Assembly: GCF_040149665.1 (NCBI RefSeq)
Contig: NZ_JBEFLP010000001.1
Location: 372,001 to 436,000 of the forward strand
DNA: 64,000 nucleotides
DNA from: Sulfitobacter sp. HNIBRBA3233
Lineage (GTDB): Bacteria; Pseudomonadota; Alphaproteobacteria; Rhodobacterales; Rhodobacteraceae
Reading direction: 5' to 3'
Below the pieces are notes generated by a model. That model searched no databases, was not told the origin of the DNA, and was given only the letters and a program-made list of their open reading frames with translations. Below, piece after piece: positions 1-8,418 of this stretch (its first letter is position 1; each line of letters opens with the position of its first letter). A program made the position numbers and the translations under genes.

Positions 1-2003
1 CCAAGGTTGTCGTCATCGGCGGCGGATTGTTGGGGCTGGAGGCCGCGGCGGGTCTGCGGCTGCGCGGGGTGGATGTAACGGTCGTGCATATCGCTGGCCA
101 CCTGATGGAGCGGCAGCTGGACGAGGCGGCGGGGTATCTTCTGCGCCGCGCCCTGGTCGACAAGGGCATCACCATCAAATGCGGTGCGAATTCCAAGGAA
201 ATCCTGGGTGAAAACGGCAAGGTAAAGGCGCTCTTGCTGGATGATGGCACCGAACTGCCCTGCGATCTTCTGGTCATGGCCGTGGGCATCCGCCCCAATA
301 CGGCTTTGGCCAAGGAGAGCGGGCTGGCCGTCGGGCGCGGCATTCATGTGGACGACCAGATGGTGACTTCGGACGCGGATATTCTTGCCGTTGGCGAGTG
401 TGTTGAACATGACGGAGCGATCTTTGGGCTTGTTGCGCCGCTTTACGATCAGGCAACGGTCGCGGCGAAAACCCTGATGGGCCAAGGGGCGTCCTTCGTG
501 CAAAAGGAGCTGTCGACCAAGCTCAAGGTCACAGGCTGCGATCTGTTCAGCGCGGGCGATTTTGTCGATGGCGAAGGGCGCGAGGACATCGTGTTTCGCG
601 ATCCCGCACGCGGTGTCTACAAGCGGCTGGTCATCGAAAGCAACCGGGTCATCGGGGCCGTGTTCTATGGCGATACCACCGACAGCAGCTGGTTCTTCGG
701 CCTGATCCGCGACAAGACCGATATCTCGGAGATGCGCGAGACGCTGATCTTCGGGCCGAACATGCAGGGGGCCTCCGTGGACCCCATGCAAGCCGTTGCA
801 GCCTTGCCGGCTGACACAGAGATCTGTGGTTGCAACGGCGTGTGCAAAGGCCGGATCGTGGAGGCCATCGAAGCTGGCGCCACAACACTTGCCGAAGTGC
901 GGGCGCAGACCAAGGCCAGCGGATCCTGCGGGACCTGCACCGGGCTGGTGGAGCAGGTCATGGCGGTCACGCTTGGCGATGCGTTCCAGATGCCTGCCGC
1001 CGCTTCGATTTGCGGCTGCACCGATCTGACCCACGAAGACGTGCGCCGGCTGATCAAAAGCCAGGAGCTGAAATCACAAGACGCGGTCTGGCAGCAGTTG
1101 AGTTGGAAAACACCCAATGGCTGCCACGTCTGCCGCCCGGCGATCAACTACTACCTGCTGGCCGATTGGCCGCTGGAGTATCGCGACGACCCGCAAAGCC
1201 GGTTTGTGAATGAACGCAACCACGCCAACATCCAGAAGGACGGCACCTATTCCGTCGTGCCGCGCATGTGGGGCGGGATCACCACCGCCAATGAACTGCG
1301 GGCGATTGCGGATGCCGCCGACAAATACAACGTGCCCACGGTCAAGGTGACAGGCGGCCAGCGGATCGACCTTTTGGGCGTGCGCAAGGAAGACCTGCCC
1401 GCGATCTGGTACGATCTGAACCAGGCGGGCATGGTGTCCGGTCACGCCTATTCCAAGGGCCTGCGCACCGTCAAAACCTGCGTCGGCAAGGACCACTGCC
1501 GGTTCGGGACCCAAGATAGCACGGGGCTTGGCATCAAGCTGGAAAAACTGCTGTGGGGGTCATGGACGCCGCATAAGGTCAAGCTCGGCGTGTCGGGCTG
1601 TCCGCGCAACTGCGCGGAGGCCACCTGCAAGGACGTCGGCATCGTATGCGTCGACTCGGGCTATGAGGTGTCGGTTGCCGGTGCTGCGGGCATGGACGTG
1701 CGCGAAACCGAATTGCTGGGCAAGGTCGCGACGGAAGCCGAGGCGATCGAACTGACCACCGCCTTTATCCAGCTTTACCGCGAGAATGCCAAATATCTGG
1801 ACCGTGGCTACAAGTGGGTCGCGAAAGTCGGCCTTGATTGGGTCAAGGAGCAGGTCGTCGATGATCTGGAAAACCGCGCCGCTCTGATCGCGCGTTTCGA
1901 GCTGTCACAATCCATCTACCGCAAGGATCCATGGGCCGAACATGCCGTTCAGGCGGACAAATACCAGCCCCTTGCCGATCTGACACTGGAGGCCGCAGAA
2001 TGA
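1..2003 (+). CDS. nirB: NADH-dependent assimilatory nitrite reductase large subunit (5' truncated)
   Basis: Reduces nitrite to ammonium in the cytoplasm with electrons from NAD(P)H. The gene enters from the left edge; the first whole codon is at base 3, and about 667 residues are visible of a family length of roughly 800-850. Domains in order: the second dinucleotide-binding fold of the flavin reductase part (GGGLLGLE at the very start); two BFD-like [2Fe-2S] modules (CGCNGVC at 825-845 with SCGTC downstream, then ICGC with NGCHVC); and the sirohaem/[4Fe-4S] domain with CVGKDHC (1479-1499) and CPRNC (1599-1613), the expected C-x5-C and C-x3-C ligands. Its stop overlaps the nirD start (ATGA), so it heads the nitrate assimilation operon as far as visible. 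The missing N-terminus should hold the FAD-binding segment. Confidence 0.97.
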   Translation, partial: KVVVIGGGLLGLEAAAGLRLRGVDVTVVHIAGHLMERQLDEAAGYLLRRALVDKGITIKCGANSKEILGENGKVKALLLDDGTELPCDLLVMAVGIRPNTALAKESGLAVGRGIHVDDQMVTSDADILAVGECVEHDGAIFGLVAPLYDQATVAAKTLMGQGASFVQKELSTKLKVTGCDLFSAGDFVDGEGREDIVFRDPARGVYKRLVIESNRVIGAVFYGDTTDSSWFFGLIRDKTDISEMRETLIFGPNMQGASVDPMQAVAALPADTEICGCNGVCKGRIVEAIEAGATTLAEVRAQTKASGSCGTCTGLVEQVMAVTLGDAFQMPAAASICGCTDLTHEDVRRLIKSQELKSQDAVWQQLSWKTPNGCHVCRPAINYYLLADWPLEYRDDPQSRFVNERNHANIQKDGTYSVVPRMWGGITTANELRAIADAADKYNVPTVKVTGGQRIDLLGVRKEDLPAIWYDLNQAGMVSGHAYSKGLRTVKTCVGKDHCRFGTQDSTGLGIKLEKLLWGSWTPHKVKLGVSGCPRNCAEATCKDVGIVCVDSGYEVSVAGAAGMDVRETELLGKVATEAEAIELTTAFIQLYRENAKYLDRGYKWVAKVGLDWVKEQVVDDLENRAALIARFELSQSIYRKDPWAEHAVQADKYQPLADLTLEAAE

Positions 2004-2332
2004 GCTGGATCGACGTAGGACATATCGACGATATTCCGTTGCGCGGAGCGCGCCTGGTCAAGACCGTGCAGGGCTGTGTGGCGTTGTTCCGGACCGGGCC
2101 GGAGGAGGTTTTTGCCGCCTCAGACACCTGTCCGCACAAGGGCGGGCCGCTCAGCGAAGGGATCATCCACGGCAAGCAGGTCACATGCCCGCTGCACAAC
2201 TGGGTCTTTTCGCTGGAAACCGGCGACGCGCAGGGCGCGGATCAGGGGCACATCCAGACCTACCCATTGCGGCTGGAGGCCGGGCGGCTGATGCTCGATG
2301 GTGCGGCGCTGGCCAAAAGAAGTGCCGCCTGA
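2000..2332 (+). CDS. nirD: Nitrite reductase small subunit (Rieske-type)
   Basis: Small partner of NirB in assimilatory nitrite reduction. The 110-residue protein is a single Rieske-like domain. It has both ligand pairs, CPH (C44, H46) and CPLH (C63, H66), so unlike many NirD proteins it could bind a [2Fe-2S] cluster. The ATG overlaps the nirB stop by three bases, and its own TGA shares one base with the nasA ATG, so translation of nirB-nirD-nasA is probably coupled. The start is set by this overlap; an upstream in-frame extension would run inside nirB. Confidence 0.95.
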   Translation: MSWIDVGHIDDIPLRGARLVKTVQGCVALFRTGPEEVFAASDTCPHKGGPLSEGIIHGKQVTCPLHNWVFSLETGDAQGADQGHIQTYPLRLEAGRLMLDGAALAKRSAA

Positions 2333-4953
2333 TGGACGGGTCCGGCGTGCCAGAAACCCGCTCGACCTGCCCCTATTGCGGGGTCGGCTGCGGTGTCTTG
2401 CTGCGGGCGACGAAAGACGGCGGGCTGGACGTGCGGGGCGATCCGGATCATCCGGCAAACTTCGGGCGGCTGTGCTCCAAGGGGCTGGCCCTGGGCGAGA
2501 CCGTGGGGCTGGACGGGCGGCTGACGGCCCCGTTGGTGAATGGCGCTGAGGCAGAGTGGGACGATGCGCTGCAATTGGTGGCGGACCGGTTTTCCCGGAC
2601 CATCGCCGAACACGGGCCTGACAGCGTGGCGCTTTATGTCTCGGGTCAGATGCTGACCGAGGATTATTACATCGCCAACAAGCTGGCCAAAGGGTTTATG
2701 GGCACGGCGAATATCGACACGAATTCAAGGCTTTGCATGGCCTCCACCGTGGCGGGGCACAAACGGGCCTTCGGCACCGACACGGTGCCGGGCACCTACG
2801 AAGACCTTGAACTGGCCGATCTGATCGTGCTGACCGGATCGAACCTCGCGTGGTGTCATCCGGTCCTTTATCAACGGATCTTGGCGGCCAAAGCCAAGCG
2901 TCCGCAGATGAAGATCGTCGTGATTGACCCCCGCCGCACGGCAAGCTGTGACGGGGCCGACCTGCATCTGGCCCTCCAGCCCGGCAGCGACGTGGCGCTG
3001 TTCAACCATTTGCTGACACAGATCGAGGCGCAGGGTGCCTTGGATGCCGACTATGTCGCGGCGCATGTTGACGGGTTCCCCGAAGCCATCCGCGCCGCGC
3101 GCGCCAGCGATGTGTCACAGACGGGGCTGTCTGACGCCGATCTTGCGGCCTTCGTCTCGCTGTGGCTCTCCACCGAAAAGGTCGTGACCGTCTTCAGCCA
3201 AGGGGTGAACCAGTCCACCTCCGGCAGTGACAAGGTCAACGCGATCCTCAACTGCCACCTTGCGACCGGACGGATCGGCAAGCCCGGCGCGGGCCCGTTT
3301 TCGGTGACCGGGCAGCCCAATGCGATGGGCGGGCGCGAAGTGGGCGGTTTGGCCAATATGCTGGCCTGCCACCTTGATCTGGAAAACCCGGCCCACCGCC
3401 ATGCGGTCCGCCTGTTCTGGGACGCGCCGCAGATGCCGGAGGCCGCGGGCCTCAAGGCGGTCGAGATGTTCCGCGCCGTCGCGCGCGGCGATATCAAGGC
3501 GCTGTGGATCATCCACACCAACCCCGCCGTGTCGATGCCTGACGTGAATGCCGTCGCGGCGGCGATAGCGGGATGCGATTTTACCGTGGTGTCGGACATC
3601 ACCGGCCAGACCGATACCGCGCGGCTGGCCGACGTGCTGCTGCCCGCGACGGCCTGGGCCGAAAAGGACGGAACCGTAACCAATTCGGATCGCACGATCA
3701 GCCGCCAACGTGCCGTTCTGCCGCCGCCCGCACAGGCGCGGCCCGACTGGGCGATCCTTGCCGAAGTGGGCCGTCGCATGGGGTGGCACAAGGCCTTTGA
3801 CTATGACGGCCCCGCGCAGATTTTCCGCGAACATGCGGCTTTGTCCGGCATCGCGGGTGGTTTTGGGCGCGATTTCGATATCTCGGGCATGGCGGAACTG
3901 TCGGACGCGGATTACGCGCGCCTTGCCCCTTTTCGTTGGCCGTTCGCGGCCAGAAAGGGCGGGCGTTTTTTCGCGGATGGCGGGTTCTTCACCCCCAACG
4001 GCAAGGCGCGGATGCTGCCGCTGCACCCCCGCGCGATGGCGGCCCCCGTCACGCCCGACTTTCCCTATCGCCTGAACACAGGCCGGACACGCGACCAGTG
4101 GCACACGATGACGCGCACGGGAAAATCCGTCCGGCTTGCGGCGCATCTCTCGGAGCCGTTTCTTGAAATTCACCCCAGCGACGCCAGCGCGATTGGCATC
4201 GATCCGGCGGGGCTGGTGCGCGTGCATAACGCGACCGGCAGCGCCATTCTGCGGGCCCTGATCACGGATCGCGTGAAGCCCGGTCAGCTCTTTGCGCCGA
4301 TCCACTGGACCGGCGAAACCGCGCCAAGCGGGCGGATCGATATGCTGGTGCCGGGTGCTTTCGATCCGGTCTCGGGACAGCCCGAAAGCAAGGCCGCCGC
4401 CGTGGCGGTGGAGGCGTTCAGGGCGCAATGGTACGGCTTTGCGGTGTCGCGGGGGCCGATCCTGGCGGACAGCGCCTATTGGGCGAAAACACCGACAGCC
4501 AAGGGCTGGCGGTGCGAGTTGGCCGGGCTGGACAGGCCCGCCGATTGGGAACAGGCCGCGCGGCGGATGTTCGGGCAGACCGGCGGCACCCTGCAAACGC
4601 TCGAAGACAAACAAGGCGGCAGCTTTCGTGCAGTTCTGACCGGGGAAAACGGCCTTGAGGCGGCATTGTTCGTGTCCGCCAAGCCTGTGGCCGTCATGCG
4701 CGACTACCTTGCCGGGCTGCCCGACGCCGCGATCACGGGCCGCGCGCCCGTGGATCAGCCTGACCCCGGGCCGATCCTGTGCTCATGCTTTGGCGTCGGC
4801 GTGAATACGATCCTGGCCGCGATAGAGGAGCGGCAGTTGGCAACGGTCGACGCGATCGGCGCGGCACTACAGGCGGGCACGAACTGCGGCTCTTGCAGGC
4901 CGGAACTGGCGGTGCTTCTGCGCGCCAGCCAAACGCAGGAGGCCGCGGAATGA
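2332..4953 (+). CDS. nasA: Assimilatory nitrate reductase catalytic subunit with C-terminal BFD domain
   Basis: Molybdopterin-dependent reduction of nitrate to nitrite in the cytoplasm. The protein has 873 residues. The N-terminal [4Fe-4S] motif is C13-x2-C16-x3-C20 and C48. The probable molybdenum-ligand cysteine is in NSRLCMAS, followed by the molybdopterin oxidoreductase core and a C-terminal dinucleotide-binding domain (LNTGRTRDQWHTMTR). The last 60 residues form a BFD-like [2Fe-2S] module with C817, C819, C852 and C855. There is no Tat signal, consistent with a cytoplasmic NasA rather than periplasmic NapA. It lies between nirD and the TrpD2-like gene with overlapping stop and start codons. 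No separate electron-transfer subunit (NasC/NasB type) is visible in the window; the partner may be upstream or a flavodoxin/ferredoxin. Confidence 0.96.
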   Translation: MDGSGVPETRSTCPYCGVGCGVLLRATKDGGLDVRGDPDHPANFGRLCSKGLALGETVGLDGRLTAPLVNGAEAEWDDALQLVADRFSRTIAEHGPDSVALYVSGQMLTEDYYIANKLAKGFMGTANIDTNSRLCMASTVAGHKRAFGTDTVPGTYEDLELADLIVLTGSNLAWCHPVLYQRILAAKAKRPQMKIVVIDPRRTASCDGADLHLALQPGSDVALFNHLLTQIEAQGALDADYVAAHVDGFPEAIRAARASDVSQTGLSDADLAAFVSLWLSTEKVVTVFSQGVNQSTSGSDKVNAILNCHLATGRIGKPGAGPFSVTGQPNAMGGREVGGLANMLACHLDLENPAHRHAVRLFWDAPQMPEAAGLKAVEMFRAVARGDIKALWIIHTNPAVSMPDVNAVAAAIAGCDFTVVSDITGQTDTARLADVLLPATAWAEKDGTVTNSDRTISRQRAVLPPPAQARPDWAILAEVGRRMGWHKAFDYDGPAQIFREHAALSGIAGGFGRDFDISGMAELSDADYARLAPFRWPFAARKGGRFFADGGFFTPNGKARMLPLHPRAMAAPVTPDFPYRLNTGRTRDQWHTMTRTGKSVRLAAHLSEPFLEIHPSDASAIGIDPAGLVRVHNATGSAILRALITDRVKPGQLFAPIHWTGETAPSGRIDMLVPGAFDPVSGQPESKAAAVAVEAFRAQWYGFAVSRGPILADSAYWAKTPTAKGWRCELAGLDRPADWEQAARRMFGQTGGTLQTLEDKQGGSFRAVLTGENGLEAALFVSAKPVAVMRDYLAGLPDAAITGRAPVDQPDPGPILCSCFGVGVNTILAAIEERQLATVDAIGAALQAGTNCGSCRPELAVLLRASQTQEAAE

Positions 4954-5918
4954 CCCTTGCCCCCTTCGTGCAGATCCTCGGGCGTGGGCCGGGGCGGTCG
5001 CGGTCGCTGACGATGGATGAAGCGTCAGAGGCGATGCAGGTGATCCTGTCAGGGCAGGCGGCCCCTGAAGCGGTGGGCGCGATGCTGATGCTGCTGCGGA
5101 TGAAGGGCGAAACCGCCGCGGAACTGGCGGGCTTCGTCAGCGCAGCGCGGGCCGAAATCGGTTGGGCCGCAGTCACACCGGCGCTTGATTGGCCAAGCTA
5201 TGCCGCCGGTCGGACACGCGGCCTGCCGTGGTTTCTGCTGAGCGCGAAGCTGGTGGCAAGGGCGGGCTATCCCGTTGTCCTGCACGGCTGGAATTCGCAT
5301 CAGGGCAGCAATGCCGATGTCCGCCGGGGCTGTGCCGAATTGGGCATCGCGATGACGTCTGACGCGAAGAGGACGCAGGCAGCCCTTTCAGCGGATGGGA
5401 TCGCCTATGTCCCGCTGGAGGCGCTGTCACCCCGGCTGTTCGACCTTCTCCGCCTGCGTGAGGTTCTGGGGCTAAGATCCTGTATCAACACCGTTTTGCG
5501 CCTGCTCAATCCGTTCGATGCATCAAGCTCGGTGCAGGGTGTCTTCCACCCCTCCTACCGCGAAGTGCAGGCCGATGCCTGTGCCTTGCTGGGCCAGACA
5601 AACCTGAGCGTGATCAAGGGCGGCGGTGGCGAATTCGAGCGGCACCCGAGCAAGAACCTGCAGGCCTTTGGTCTGCGCGCAGGGCGCGCTTGGCAAGAGG
5701 GTTTTGGCGCGACGCATCAGGAGGTCCGTCGCCTGGCCGACACAGATGAAGACCTCTCTGACCTTGCCGCGATGTGGGCCGGCCGGATCGACACTGATTT
5801 CGCGCGCGCTGTGATCCTTGGGACCACCTCGCTTGCCCTGCATACCCTTGGGGCAGATGCGCCCGACCATTTGGCTGAAACGCTTTGGGCCACCCGTCAC
5901 CGGGCGCGGGCCGCATGA
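4950..5918 (+). CDS. TrpD2-like glycosyltransferase-fold protein of the nitrate operon
   Basis: A 322-residue relative of anthranilate phosphoribosyltransferase. The N-terminal helical part (LTMDEASEAMQVILSGQA...MLMLLRMKGET) and the later phosphoribosyltransferase-like domain (PVVLHGWNSHQG, INTVLRLLNPF) match the TrpD2/YbiB branch, not true TrpD. The substrate-binding loop of TrpD (KHGNR type) is replaced by HGWNSHQG, so tryptophan synthesis is unlikely. In the YbiB family nucleic-acid binding has been described; the role in nitrate operons is not known to me. The ATG overlaps the nasA stop (ATGA), and cysG starts 10 bases downstream, so it is embedded in the operon. The function is left open. 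Confidence 0.8.
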   Translation: MTLAPFVQILGRGPGRSRSLTMDEASEAMQVILSGQAAPEAVGAMLMLLRMKGETAAELAGFVSAARAEIGWAAVTPALDWPSYAAGRTRGLPWFLLSAKLVARAGYPVVLHGWNSHQGSNADVRRGCAELGIAMTSDAKRTQAALSADGIAYVPLEALSPRLFDLLRLREVLGLRSCINTVLRLLNPFDASSSVQGVFHPSYREVQADACALLGQTNLSVIKGGGGEFERHPSKNLQAFGLRAGRAWQEGFGATHQEVRRLADTDEDLSDLAAMWAGRIDTDFARAVILGTTSLALHTLGADAPDHLAETLWATRHRARAA

Positions 5919-5928
5919 AGGACAGCGT

Positions 5929-7341
5929 ATGAAAAGTTTCCCGATGTTCATCAAAACGACCGGCCGCCGCGTTGTCATCGCGGGCGGGGGCGAACAGGCG
6001 GCGCAAAAGGCGCGGCTGATGCTCAAGACCGATGCGCAGATCGTGCTTCTGGCGGAGACGCTGGATGATGAGTTGCAGGGTCTCGTGTCCGAGGGGCGCG
6101 CGGCGCATGTGACCGGACCGATCAGCGCCGACAGCTTGGCGGGGGCCGCGATGGTGTTCATCGGCAGCGGTTGCCCCGGCATCGACGCGAGCCTGCACGC
6201 CATTGCCAAGGCCGCTCGCGTGCCGGTGAATGTGGTCGATCAGCCGGACCTGTGCGATATCACCACCCCGTCCCTGGTGGATCGCGACCCGGTCGTGGTG
6301 GCGATCGGCACCGAAGGTACGGCCCCCGTACTGGCCCGCACCATCAAGACACAGGTCGAACAGATGCTGGACCCGAGCCTTGGCGCCTTTGCGGCCCTCG
6401 CAGGGCGCATGCGCGGTGCCGTCGCGCAGCATGTGCCACGCGCGGCGCGGCGGGCGTTCTGGGGCTGGGCGTTCAAAGGCGCCCCGTGGGAGGCGCACAA
6501 GCGCGGCGCGCAGCGCGGTGCGGCGAAGATGCTCAAGGAGGCGATCCGGGCAGGGGGCGCGCCGTCAGGCAAGACGCAGGGTGCCATCGCATTGGTGGGC
6601 GCGGGGCCCGGTGCCCGCGACCTGCTGACCCTCCGCGCGGTCGAGCGCCTGCAGGAGGCCGATATCATCTTCTACGACCGGCTGGTCGATGCCGATGTGC
6701 TGGAACTGGCACGAAGGGATGCAGAGCGGGTCTTTGTCGGCAAGGTCGTGGGCGCCAGCACATGGCCGCAAGACCGCATCTGCGAGGTCATCGTCGCGGC
6801 AGCCAAACAGGGCAAGCGCGTGGTGCGCCTGAAGTCGGGCGACCCGATGCTGTTCGGGCGCGCGGCGGAAGAGCTAGAAGCGGCAAACGGTGCGGGCATT
6901 CCCATCGAAGTCGTCCCCGGCGTGACCGCAGCCAGCGCCGCGTCCGCCATGCTCCAGCGGCCCCTGACGGTGCGGGGGCAGACGGACAAGGTGGTCTTTT
7001 GCACCGGGCAGACCCGCCCGGGTGACGCGCTGCCGGAGTGGCGCAGCCATGCGCAGGCCGGAACGACGCTGGTGTTCTACATGGCCATGGGGCGCGCGGG
7101 CGAGATTTCGCGGAATTTACAGGACGGGGGGATTTCGCCAGCCACACCAGTCACCGTCGCTGCAAACGTCTCCAAACCCACGCAAACCATGGTTGAGACG
7201 AACCTAGGCGATCTGGCCCGCGATATTGCGGCGGCGCAGATCAGGGGCTGTGGGCTGCTTCTGATCAGCCTTCCGAAAGACCGGCATGCTGCAAAGGCTG
7301 CTGCGTCTGTCCTGCCAGTACTTGATGCGGTCAGCGCGTGA
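5929..7341 (+). CDS. cysG: Sirohaem synthase (multifunctional CysG)
   Basis: Makes sirohaem from uroporphyrinogen III, the cofactor of NirB encoded in the same operon. It has 470 residues. Residues 1 to about 150 are the precorrin-2 dehydrogenase/ferrochelatase half: a GRRVVIAGGG Rossmann start and Asp104 in NVVDQPDLCD at the position of the essential Asp of enteric CysG. Residues from about 219 form the SUMT methyltransferase: LVGAGPG, YDRLVD, RLKSGDPMLFGR and VPGVTAASAASA. The SUMT half is divergent in places; the usual GGDP-type stretch reads SGDP and the GKR...H segment is altered, but the main motifs are intact. It is the last gene of the operon, with no gene on this strand for the next kilobase. 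Confidence 0.93.
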   Translation: MKSFPMFIKTTGRRVVIAGGGEQAAQKARLMLKTDAQIVLLAETLDDELQGLVSEGRAAHVTGPISADSLAGAAMVFIGSGCPGIDASLHAIAKAARVPVNVVDQPDLCDITTPSLVDRDPVVVAIGTEGTAPVLARTIKTQVEQMLDPSLGAFAALAGRMRGAVAQHVPRAARRAFWGWAFKGAPWEAHKRGAQRGAAKMLKEAIRAGGAPSGKTQGAIALVGAGPGARDLLTLRAVERLQEADIIFYDRLVDADVLELARRDAERVFVGKVVGASTWPQDRICEVIVAAAKQGKRVVRLKSGDPMLFGRAAEELEAANGAGIPIEVVPGVTAASAASAMLQRPLTVRGQTDKVVFCTGQTRPGDALPEWRSHAQAGTTLVFYMAMGRAGEISRNLQDGGISPATPVTVAANVSKPTQTMVETNLGDLARDIAAAQIRGCGLLLISLPKDRHAAKAAASVLPVLDAVSA

Positions 7342-7364
7342 GGTAGGCGAACAAGCGTGCTGTC

Positions 7365-7998
7365 TCATCGTCTGCGAAGGACCGTCAGGTCCATAACGAG
7401 GCGGTCGGAAAGGTGCTTGAGCCACTCTTCCTCTTCACCCGATGATGTATGGAGGGTGGCAATGATTTCAGTCGCTTGGCCGCAGCCCTGTGCAGCGTGT
7501 CTTCCTGTGTCGATCGCGTGATTTCGCAAAGCCTCCACGCATTGCGGTGTGCCGGACGATATCGGATTCCTCAAAGGGATGTGCCACTTGTCCCCGTAGA
7601 TGTCGTAGTAGCGATAAGGGGAGAGCTGCGTGTAAACCTTGTCCTCGCCAATCCGGTCGAGCACCTTTGTCGGGACGGACACGCCCATCCCAGCTCGCAT
7701 CCTGCACGATGAATTCTAAGCCTCGGAAGAAGGTTACACCGTCACAGCCGGGCGCTTCGGCGGTCAAAAGTCTCTCGACAGTATCGTCCAGCTCTTGCCC
7801 GCGAACCTCAAAGTAGACCTCGATGCGGCTGATTTCTTTCGGCAGATTGAGTTTGCCCTACACCACTCGCGGACGGGTGAACGGTGCTGCGAGTTCGACC
7901 GCACTACGCGTCGTAAGATCATGATTGTGAACGAGGGTGCAGCTGTCACTCTTACCGATTTCAGGAATAAACAATTGAACCTCCGTGCCTGAGACCAT
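7365..7998 (-). pseudogene. Decayed hypothetical gene (in-frame TAG plus frameshift)
   Basis: On the minus strand an ATG at 7998 opens a frame beginning MVSGTEVQLFIPEIGK. After 45 codons it is interrupted by a TAG at 7858-7860, and the same frame then continues as GKLNLPKEISRIEVYFEVR through VQDASWDG near 7685. There protein-like sequence jumps by one base into another frame (VSVPTKVLDRIGEDKVY and on to the stop at 7365). Joined, the pieces give about 210 residues ending in an acidic, helical tail (TSSGEEEEWLKHLSDR). One nonsense codon and one extra base, probably in a GGG run, explain the break. I do not recognise the family. The stretch is visibly richer in A and T than its neighbours, which suggests acquired DNA. 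Sequencing error could explain one lesion but less readily two. Confidence 0.6.
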
Positions 7999-8418
7999 TT
8001 ACGGCCCGCAGTTTCGTTTGCAACGGGCTCGCGGCTCCACGCGAGGATGGGCACCTAGGGCCGATGGCCTGTCGCTTTTCACACGGTGAGGCCTTGGCCC
8101 GCGACGCGGCGGTTTCCCTGCCTCGCTTATATTGGCTATAGGAGGGGCGATGAGGTCGCCAAAGCCCCGGTGGCGGGAAACGGACGTGCTTGCAGGCGCC
8201 AGCCCCTGATTGACCCGGCTTCGGGCCGTCTCGCGCGCGTGAGCCACCCGTTCGCCTGATCCGGCCCCGGTGCGCACCGGAAGGATGCTCGGGGATGGTG
8301 GCCATTTTTGTCTGCGGCTCATATGTGCAATGAGTGGTCGCAGAGGGGCAAATTCGGGGATATCAGCGCGTATTCCAGCGGTGCAAAGCCCGAAGCCAAC
8401 AGTTTGAAGATACAAAAG
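7999..8418. other. Non-coding stretch before dusA
   Basis: About 420 bases without a gene I can support. It holds a promoter-like TATATT (8129-8134) and a strong ribosome-binding-like GGAGGGG just before an ATG at 8150. That opens only a 19-codon frame ending at 8209 (MRSPKPRWRETDVLAGASP), which resembles no known leader peptide. The rest is GC-rich with short inverted repeats such as CCGGTGCGCACCGG near 8267-8280. It may contain the dusA promoter and remnants linked to the neighbouring pseudogene. Confidence 0.4.

Noticed and set aside
8150-8209. 19-codon frame after a strong GGAGGGG
   Set aside because: Too short and without leader-peptide features such as runs of regulatory codons; kept only as a remark in the non-coding stretch.
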